In this document: piece after piece, positions 1 through 4,163 of the stretch
Position numbering within the stretch: the stretch's first letter is position 1
Layout of the letters: each line of letters begins with the position of its first letter
Assembly (NCBI GenBank): GCA_017445525.1
Contig: JAFSTZ010000192.1
Coordinates: 1 to 5,384 of the forward strand
Length of the DNA stretch: 5,384 nucleotides
Reading direction: 5' to 3'
Origin: Eubacterium sp.
GTDB lineage: Bacteria > Bacillota > Clostridia > Lachnospirales > Lachnospiraceae
Notes under the pieces: model-generated
What the model was told of the DNA's origin: nothing
The model's database searches: none
The model's input: only the letters and a program-made list of their open reading frames with translations
Program-made: the position numbers and the translations under genes

Positions 1-1015
1 AGCATTTTCCAAGATCCTGCGTTGACAGAACATCGTTACCGCTCGTGTTGCCTGCTGATAACGACAGGTTCATGGTGTGAGTTTCTGTTACCGGCTTCTC
101 GATGCGCTCTATCTTGTCAAGCATCTTTTCGCGGCTTTCGGCACGACGGATGGATTTTTCTCGGTTAAACTGTTTCAGCTTTGTTATAACAGCTTCTTGA
201 TGCTTTATCTCGGCCTGTTGTTTCTCATAGCTGTGCATAAGGCTGATATTTATGATCTCTTTTTGTGATATATAGTCGGTATAATTGCCTTTAAACAGTC
301 TCAGTGTACCCGCGTCGAGTTCAAGCACATGATCGACAAATCTGTCAAGGAAATATCTGTCATGCGAAACTATCAACACTGCTCCTGGATATGAACTCAG
401 ATACGACTCGAGCCATTCGGTGGAAGATATGTCCAGATGGTTGGTCGGCTCGTCGAGTATCAGTAACTCCGGAGAAGTTATCAGGAGTTTTCCGAGTGCA
501 ACTCGCGTTTTCTGTCCGCCGGAGAGAGTGTTTATCACCTGATCCTTAGCATCGCCCGAAAAGCCGAGACCGTTTATGATACCCAGAACTCTTGCTTTAT
601 ATGAGTATCCGTCCTTTAACTCAAAATCAGTCTGCAGGCGGTGATATTTATCCAAAAGAGTATCATACTCCTCAGATCCGGAAGCCTTTTCCGAGATTTC
701 CTGCTCAAGTCTCTTCAGTTCCGCCTCCTGATCCAGGATATCCTGTCTTACTTCATAAAGCTCGTCAAAGATAGTCTTGTCGGAATGATAACCCAACTGC
801 TGCGGAAGGTAGCCGAAGTCGGCGTCTTTTCCCAGGATAACCCTGCCGCTGTCGACATCCTCCTCACCGACCAAAAGCCGCAGAAGAGTGGTCTTGCCGA
901 CACCGTTTATCCCTACGAGAGCATATTTATCCTTATCATCGATATGAAAAGAGGCGTCACGTATCAATCTGCGTTCGCCAAAGCTTTTTTCTATATGATC
1001 CGCTGAAAGTACCAT
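1..1015 (-). CDS. ABC-F family ATP-binding protein, N-terminal 338 residues (3' end outside window)
   Basis: ABC-F proteins are soluble twin-ATPase proteins that bind the ribosomal E site and relieve stalling; some confer antibiotic resistance by target protection. The reading frame is open from the ATG (complement of 1013-1015) to the left edge. Visible in order: Walker A GINGVGKTT (residues 35-43), Q-loop YLPQQ (69-73), a charged helical Arm region (about 82-140), signature LSGGQ (164-168), Walker B ending ILDEPTNHLD (186-195) and H-loop SHDR (217-220). A basic coiled-coil linker follows (about 263-308), containing NREKSIRRAESREK and ending IEKP. The second ATPase domain is just starting at the edge (GNDVL, 326-330). 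There are no membrane segments, so it is not a transporter. The start is set by GAGGAG (complement of 1022-1027), 6 bases upstream. Full members run about 600-650 residues, so roughly 300 are missing here. It resembles the YdiF/Uup-like housekeeping group more than known resistance members, but the subfamily cannot be settled from this half. Confidence 0.9.
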   Translation of the reverse strand, partial: MVLSADHIEKSFGERRLIRDASFHIDDKDKYALVGINGVGKTTLLRLLVGEEDVDSGRVILGKDADFGYLPQQLGYHSDKTIFDELYEVRQDILDQEAELKRLEQEISEKASGSEEYDTLLDKYHRLQTDFELKDGYSYKARVLGIINGLGFSGDAKDQVINTLSGGQKTRVALGKLLITSPELLILDEPTNHLDISSTEWLESYLSSYPGAVLIVSHDRYFLDRFVDHVLELDAGTLRLFKGNYTDYISQKEIINISLMHSYEKQQAEIKHQEAVITKLKQFNREKSIRRAESREKMLDKIERIEKPVTETHTMNLSLSAGNTSGNDVLSTQDLGKC

Positions 1016-1041
1016 CGTTTTCTCCTCATTGCAATAGATAA

Positions 1042-1070
1042 ATCATAGTCTACATCAATCAATGTTTAAA
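1042..1070 (-). promoter_or_regulatory. Predicted sigma-A promoter of the ABC-F gene
   Basis: Read on the minus strand, a -35 TTTAAA (complement of 1065-1070, 4 of 6 consensus) is followed after exactly 17 bases by a -10 TATGAT (complement of 1042-1047, 5 of 6). Transcription would start near 1035, giving a leader of about 20 bases. That is too short for the attenuator leaders known upstream of some antibiotic-inducible ABC-F genes. Predicted from sequence only. Confidence 0.5.
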
Positions 1071-1088
1071 TGCAAGGGAATTTTGTAC

Positions 1089-1117
1089 TTGTATCTAAGC
1101 AAAGAATCTGATATACT
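1089..1117 (+). promoter_or_regulatory. Predicted promoter of the nnr-alr operon (extended -10)
   Basis: A -10 TATACT (1112-1117, 5 of 6) carries the extended TGn element (TG at 1109-1110). A weak -35 TTGTAT (1089-1094, 3 of 6) lies 17 bases upstream. The start would be near 1124, leaving a leader of about 26 bases with the ribosome binding site in it. The two divergent -35 elements are separated by only 18 bases (1071-1088), so one bound regulator could affect both directions, although no clear operator is seen. Confidence 0.55.
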
Positions 1118-1137
1118 TGTCTGAGTGATTATTTTTC

Positions 1138-1143
1138 AGGAGG
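1138..1143 (+). promoter_or_regulatory. Ribosome binding site fixing the GTG start of nnr
   Basis: A perfect AGGAGG lies 6 bases before GTG at 1150. It justifies the non-ATG start, and the resulting N-terminus (MRYLYTGQDAKKID) looks like that of family members. Confidence 0.8.
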
Positions 1144-1149
1144 TTTGGT

Positions 1150-2655
1150 GTGAGATATCTTTACACAGGACAGGACGCCAAAAAGATTGATGAGCATGCC
1201 ATACAGATCGTAGGCATGCCTTCTTTGGTGCTTATGGAGCGGGCTGCCATGACGGCGGCTATGGTTATGATGGAACGCGAGAGCAAAGATGCGAGATTCC
1301 TGGCGGTTTGCGGAACCGGAAACAACGGAGGTGACGGGATCGCGACAGCGAGGATCCTGCATGAGATGGGATACAAGGCCGCGGTGACTATCGTCGGATA
1401 TCCGGACAGGATGAGTGACGAGACCAGAAAACAGGTTGAGATCGCCATAGGCTCGCATGTCCCCGTGATCCCTATGAGCACTATAAATGACAACGAGTTT
1501 GATATCATCATTGACGCTCTTTTCGGCATCGGGTTGAAGAGAGATTTTGAGGATGTATATGAGCAGATCATAGAGGATATAAATAAAACCGATGCCAAGG
1601 TATATGCACTTGATATGCCCTCGGGGATTCACTCCGGCTGCGGTGAAGTCATGGGCACGGCGGTCAGAGCTGATGTGACAGTGACGTTCGGAGTCAACAA
1701 GCTCGGATTGATATTGTATCCCGGAGCAGAGTATGCCGGCGAGGTCATAGTTGGAGATATAGGTTTCCCTCATGACAGTGTCGATGCCATCAAAACACCT
1801 TACAGTTATTATGAACCATCGGATATCAGGGAGCTGTTGCCAAAGAGGAAACCGAGGAGTCACAAGGGAGATTACGGATACGTGCTGGTCATCGCCGGGA
1901 GCGATAGTATGTGCGGAGCGGCTTATTTTTCTGCAGCAGCCGCATACAGAGCCGGGGCAGGACTTGTCAGAGTGGTATCGTCGCCGGTAAACAGGGATAT
2001 CCTGCTGGAGAAACTGCCTGAGATTCTTTTCTCTCCATATGATGAGCTGGAGGATGTTATCGAAAGGGCTGATGCCATCGTGATCGGACCCGGGCTCGGA
2101 CTTGACGGGCAATCAGAGGAACTGGTGAAGTATGTAGTGGAGAACTCACCTGTCCCGACTGTGATCGACGGTGACGGGATCAGACTCAGCAGGAACATCA
2201 CATCAAAGCTTTCCGAGAACTTTATACTGACCCCGCACACCAGGGAGATGAGCTACCTGACCGGCAGGAGTGTAGCGGAGCTTGCTGACAGCCCGGTTTC
2301 AACTGCATTTGATACGGCTATGGACATGGATTGTATCATCGTAAACAAGGATGCCAGAACGGTTGTGTCCGACGGAAACTCCTGTTATATAAATGTTTCC
2401 GGGAACAACGGCATGGCGACCGGAGGCTCCGGGGATGTTCTGTCAGGTATCATAGGCGGGCTTTTGGCTCAGGGCATGGAACCATATGAGGCAGCGAAAC
2501 TGGCTGTATATCTCCATGGATTGTCAGGAGATGTTATGGCCGAACAAAAGAGCAGATACGGACTTGTGGCCTCCGATCTTTTGGATGGGCTTACACAGGT
2601 ACTGAAGGAGGGTATGACAGGCACCCGGAACGGAGGATATGATGCAGTACGATGA
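1150..2655 (+). CDS. nnr: Bifunctional NAD(P)H-hydrate epimerase / ADP-dependent NAD(P)H-hydrate dehydratase
   Basis: This cytosolic metabolite-repair enzyme is 501 residues, normal for the fused form. The N-terminal YjeF_N half (about 1-215) interconverts R- and S-NAD(P)HX. The C-terminal ribokinase-like half (about 225-490) dehydrates S-NAD(P)HX back to NAD(P)H at the expense of ADP. Epimerase motifs: GMPSLVLMERAA (22-33), the nucleotide loop VCGTGNNGGDG (53-63), IDALFGIGL with the expected catalytic Asp122 (121-129), and DMPSGIHSGCG (155-165). Dehydratase motifs: HKGDYGYVLVIAGS (238-251), GPGLG (313-317), TPHTREM (361-367) and GMATGGSGDVLSG (421-433), with the expected catalytic base Asp429. 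Two spots differ from the forms I know: DGDGI at 340-344 where DAD(A/G)L is usual, and HTRE where HPGE is usual. The start is GTG with AGGAGG upstream. The 3' end overlaps alr, so the two form one operon. Confident family call. Confidence 0.95.
   Translation: MRYLYTGQDAKKIDEHAIQIVGMPSLVLMERAAMTAAMVMMERESKDARFLAVCGTGNNGGDGIATARILHEMGYKAAVTIVGYPDRMSDETRKQVEIAIGSHVPVIPMSTINDNEFDIIIDALFGIGLKRDFEDVYEQIIEDINKTDAKVYALDMPSGIHSGCGEVMGTAVRADVTVTFGVNKLGLILYPGAEYAGEVIVGDIGFPHDSVDAIKTPYSYYEPSDIRELLPKRKPRSHKGDYGYVLVIAGSDSMCGAAYFSAAAAYRAGAGLVRVVSSPVNRDILLEKLPEILFSPYDELEDVIERADAIVIGPGLGLDGQSEELVKYVVENSPVPTVIDGDGIRLSRNITSKLSENFILTPHTREMSYLTGRSVAELADSPVSTAFDTAMDMDCIIVNKDARTVVSDGNSCYINVSGNNGMATGGSGDVLSGIIGGLLAQGMEPYEAAKLAVYLHGLSGDVMAEQKSRYGLVASDLLDGLTQVLKEGMTGTRNGGYDAVR
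2632..2636 (+). promoter_or_regulatory. Ribosome binding site of alr, inside the nnr coding region
   Basis: GGAGG sits within the last codons of nnr. It is 2 bases from the ATG at 2639 but 5 bases from the ATG at 2642, so the second methionine is the better-placed start. Its position inside nnr suggests that ribosomes finishing nnr help to initiate alr. Confidence 0.65.
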
Positions 2656-3793
2656 CAAACGCTTTGATCGTTGTTATGCACGTGTTGATCTGAATGCGAT
2701 CAGGAGCAATATCCTGGAGGAGAAGAAAAGACTGGGAAAGGATACCAGACTTATGGCTGTTATCAAGGCTGATGCCTACGGTCACGGCGCTATCCAGGTT
2801 GCCAGGACGCTGTCTGATTTTGTCTGCGGATTCGGTGTCGCCATGATAGAGGAGGCATTGAAACTCAGAGCTGCCAGGATAGACAAGATGATCCTTATTC
2901 TGGGATTTACCGGGACATGGTGGTTCGAGGATGTAGTCAGGCACGACATCTCTCAGACTGTATATACCCGGGAAATGGCGGAACAGCTTGATTCCATAGC
3001 GTCAATGCTCGGTATGAAAGCAAAGATACATATTAAGGTCGATACGGGCATGTCACGTATAGGGTTCCAGCCGACTGATGAGAGCGTAAAGATCATACAG
3101 GAGATATCAAAGCTGCCGAACATTGAGATGGAGGGGATATTCACTCACTTCGCCAGAGCTGATGAAGAGACTCCGGATGCGGCAAGAGAGCCTCTGCAGA
3201 AGTTTTTGGACTTTGTAAATAAGTGCGAGAAGGCAGGTGTGAGTTTCAGATATAAGCATGCGGCAAACAGCGCCTGCATACTGCAACTTCCTGAGGCGGG
3301 TCTTGATTTTGTCCGTTCGGGTATATCCACCTACGGGCTTTATCCTTCAGCGGAGATGACGCATGACACTGTGAAACTGAAGCCAGCTATGGAGTGGATC
3401 TCGAGGATATCATTTTTGAAAAATGTTCCGGAAGGTACTCCCATAAGCTACGGAGGGACGTTTGTGACAGAGCGGAAGACAGTCGTCGCTACGGTTCCGG
3501 TAGGATACGCCGACGGCATGAAGAGATCTCTGTCAAACAAGGGCAGAGTTCTTGTCAACGGTTGCTATGCTCCGATCATCGGCAGGATATGCATGGATCA
3601 GTTTATGATTGATGTTACCGATATTCCGGGGGTTAAGATGGGAGATGCCGTTGTGATATTCGGCAAATCCGGGGACAAGATTTTACCGGTTGAGGAGATA
3701 GCAGATCTGGCAGGTAGCTTCAATTATGAGTTTATCTGCGGGATAAAGCAGAGAGTGCCGAGAAGGTATATCGGAGATCCGGGCGTTTATTGA
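2642..3793 (+). CDS. alr: Alanine racemase (PLP-dependent)
   Basis: It interconverts L- and D-alanine in the cytosol, supplying D-Ala for the D-Ala-D-Ala end of peptidoglycan precursors. It is a fold-type III PLP enzyme with an N-terminal TIM-like barrel and a C-terminal beta domain. The protein is 383 residues from this start (384 from the ATG at 2639), the usual length. Visible: the PLP lysine motif VIKADAYGHG (40-49, Lys42), VDTGMSRIG (133-141), HAANSA (206-211), the second catalytic residue Tyr270 in ISYGGTF (268-274), PVGYADG (286-292), GRICMDQ (314-320) and the C-terminal RVPRRY (371-376). Both catalytic residues and the PLP contacts are intact, so it should be active. It overlaps nnr by 14 bases and almost certainly shares its transcript and translation. 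Arginine codons are mainly AGA/AGG (17 of 24). Confidence 0.96.
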   Translation: MQYDDKRFDRCYARVDLNAIRSNILEEKKRLGKDTRLMAVIKADAYGHGAIQVARTLSDFVCGFGVAMIEEALKLRAARIDKMILILGFTGTWWFEDVVRHDISQTVYTREMAEQLDSIASMLGMKAKIHIKVDTGMSRIGFQPTDESVKIIQEISKLPNIEMEGIFTHFARADEETPDAAREPLQKFLDFVNKCEKAGVSFRYKHAANSACILQLPEAGLDFVRSGISTYGLYPSAEMTHDTVKLKPAMEWISRISFLKNVPEGTPISYGGTFVTERKTVVATVPVGYADGMKRSLSNKGRVLVNGCYAPIIGRICMDQFMIDVTDIPGVKMGDAVVIFGKSGDKILPVEEIADLAGSFNYEFICGIKQRVPRRYIGDPGVY

Positions 3794-3827
3794 TCAGTTC
3801 AGCCTGGATTACATACACAAATATATA

Positions 3828-3843
3828 CGGATGCAAGCATCCG
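3828..3843 (+). other. Stem-loop shortly after the alr stop codon
   Basis: CGGATG (3828-3833) and CATCCG (3838-3843) form a perfect 6-bp stem with the 4-base loop CAAG, 34 bases after the alr stop. No T-run follows, so it is not a standard intrinsic terminator. It might stabilise the 3' end or act as a pause site. A second GGATG at 3854-3858 could compete for part of the right arm. Confidence 0.45.
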
Positions 3844-3904
3844 AAGTACCTATGGATGTGATTCAACCGTGGATAGTAGCGACTACTTTGCAAAATATGA
3901 CAAG

Positions 3905-3923
3905 TGTGACACGAATGTGACAC
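3905..3923 (+). repeat. Tandem direct repeat TGTGACAC, 11-bp spacing
   Basis: TGTGACAC occurs at 3905-3912 and again at 3916-3923, so the copies are offset by 11 bp, about one helical turn. Each copy lies in a small odd palindrome (GTGTGACAC at 3904-3912 and TGTGACACA at 3916-3924), and ACAAGT occurs at both outer edges (3900-3905 and 3922-3927). The repeat is clear; a protein-binding role is only inferred. Confidence 0.55.
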
Positions 3924-3988
3924 AAGTTGATGATATTGTTTGTTTCTGGAAAGTATTAACTTTCTACTCCCACCCTATTATACGCTTT

Positions 3989-4004
3989 GATACCTTCGGG
4001 TATC
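3989..4004 (+). other. UUCG-tetraloop hairpin just upstream of the terminator
   Basis: GATACC (3989-3994), TTCG, then GGTATC (3999-4004) gives a perfect 6-bp stem closed by C(UUCG)G, one of the most stable RNA tetraloops. It ends 5 bases before the terminator stem begins. The two hairpins together look like the 3' end of a stable transcript. Confidence 0.65.
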
Positions 4005-4009
4005 GGCAG

Positions 4010-4042
4010 AAGGACCTCTTTGGAGGTCCTTTTGTTATTTTT
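4010..4042 (+). terminator. Rho-independent terminator (end of nnr-alr transcript or of a small RNA)
   Basis: AAGGACCTC (4010-4018) pairs perfectly with GAGGTCCTT (4023-4031) around the loop TTTG, a 9-bp GC-containing stem. A T-rich tail with scattered G and A follows (4032-4042). It lies 217 bases after the alr stop and upstream of the chemoreceptor promoter, so it isolates the two transcription units. The tail is only U-rich in the plus direction. Confidence 0.85.
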
Positions 4043-4044
4043 GT

Positions 4045-4091
4045 AAAAAATAAAAAAAATGGTAGATTTTTCTATGATTGTGTGATATAAT
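4045..4091 (+). promoter_or_regulatory. Promoter of the chemoreceptor gene: UP-like A-tracts, -35 and perfect extended -10
   Basis: A perfect -10 TATAAT (4086-4091) carries the extended TGn motif (TG at 4083-4084). A weak -35 TAGATT (4063-4068) lies 17 bases upstream. Two A-tracts (4045-4050 and 4052-4059) immediately before the -35 fit an UP element. Transcription would start near 4098, with a leader of about 66 bases. This is a sigma-A type promoter; no sigma-D/FliA motif, often expected for chemotaxis genes, was seen. Confidence 0.75.
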
Positions 4092-4116
4092 GTGTACTGT
4101 TGGTATGCGTACACAT
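4090..4116 (+). promoter_or_regulatory. Inverted repeat over the predicted chemoreceptor transcription start (candidate operator)
   Basis: ATGTGTAC (4090-4097) is repeated exactly inverted as GTACACAT (4109-4116) with 11 bases between; arm centres are 19 bp apart, about two helical turns. It begins within the -10 element and covers the expected start site, a position typical of repressor sites. The alternative is an RNA stem at the 5' end of the message, but the left arm would be mostly untranscribed if the start is near 4098. Confidence 0.5.
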
Positions 4117-4149
4117 ATATAGTATTGCCACAAATCTATATTTATCGAT

Positions 4150-4155
4150 AAGGAG
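4150..4155 (+). promoter_or_regulatory. Ribosome binding site of the chemoreceptor gene
   Basis: AAGGAG lies 8 bases before the ATG at 4164 and fixes this start. Its first two bases overlap a perfect 10-bp palindrome TTATCGATAA (4142-4151), which may be coincidental. Confidence 0.75.
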
Positions 4156-4163
4156 AGCGTAAA

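Larger units (their letters stand above)
3794..4163 (+). other. 370-base non-coding region between alr and the chemoreceptor gene
   Basis: No credible protein is seen on either strand. In order it holds a 6-bp hairpin (3828-3843), a weak 5-bp hairpin AGTAG-CGA-CTACT (3875-3887), a direct repeat (3905-3923), a UUCG hairpin (3989-4004), an intrinsic terminator (4010-4042), then the promoter, inverted repeat and ribosome binding site of the next gene. The part before the terminator would be an unusually long 3' untranslated region of nnr-alr (about 250 bases) or could hold a small RNA. No convincing separate promoter was found for the latter. Confidence 0.7.

Noticed and set aside
641..1006. 121-codon open frame on the plus strand
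   Set aside because: It lies antisense to the ABC-F gene, whose motifs are unmistakable in the other strand's frame. The same applies to the smaller plus-strand frames at 77-268, 304-549 and 592-774.
1129..2112. 327-codon open frame on the minus strand across nnr
   Set aside because: It is antisense to a clearly recognised enzyme, its translation has no family resemblance and is rich in His, Arg and Ser, and no suitable ribosome binding site was evident. It is a shadow of nnr codon usage.
3828..3858. Alternative pairing of CATCC with upstream or downstream GGATG as an attenuator switch
   Set aside because: The local 6-bp hairpin is clearly more stable than the 5-bp alternative, and no gene lies close downstream for the switch to control.
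3905..3924. TGTGA motifs resembling a CRP/FNR site
   Set aside because: The consensus needs an inverted TGTGA-N6-TCACA. Here TGTGA is directly repeated and there is no TCACA half-site at the right spacing.
3869..4090. 73-codon open frame in the intergenic region
   Set aside because: It runs through the UUCG hairpin, the terminator, the A-tracts and into the chemoreceptor promoter. It has no good ribosome binding site and no recognisable protein features.
4142..4152. ATCGATAA resembling a sigma-D -10 element
   Set aside because: It overlaps the ribosome binding site and lies only about a dozen bases before the start codon. No TAAA element is positioned correctly upstream.
4098..4163. Possible c-di-GMP or other riboswitch before the chemoreceptor
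   Set aside because: Such riboswitches do occur upstream of chemoreceptors, but the predicted leader is only about 66 bases and shows none of the conserved GEMM elements.
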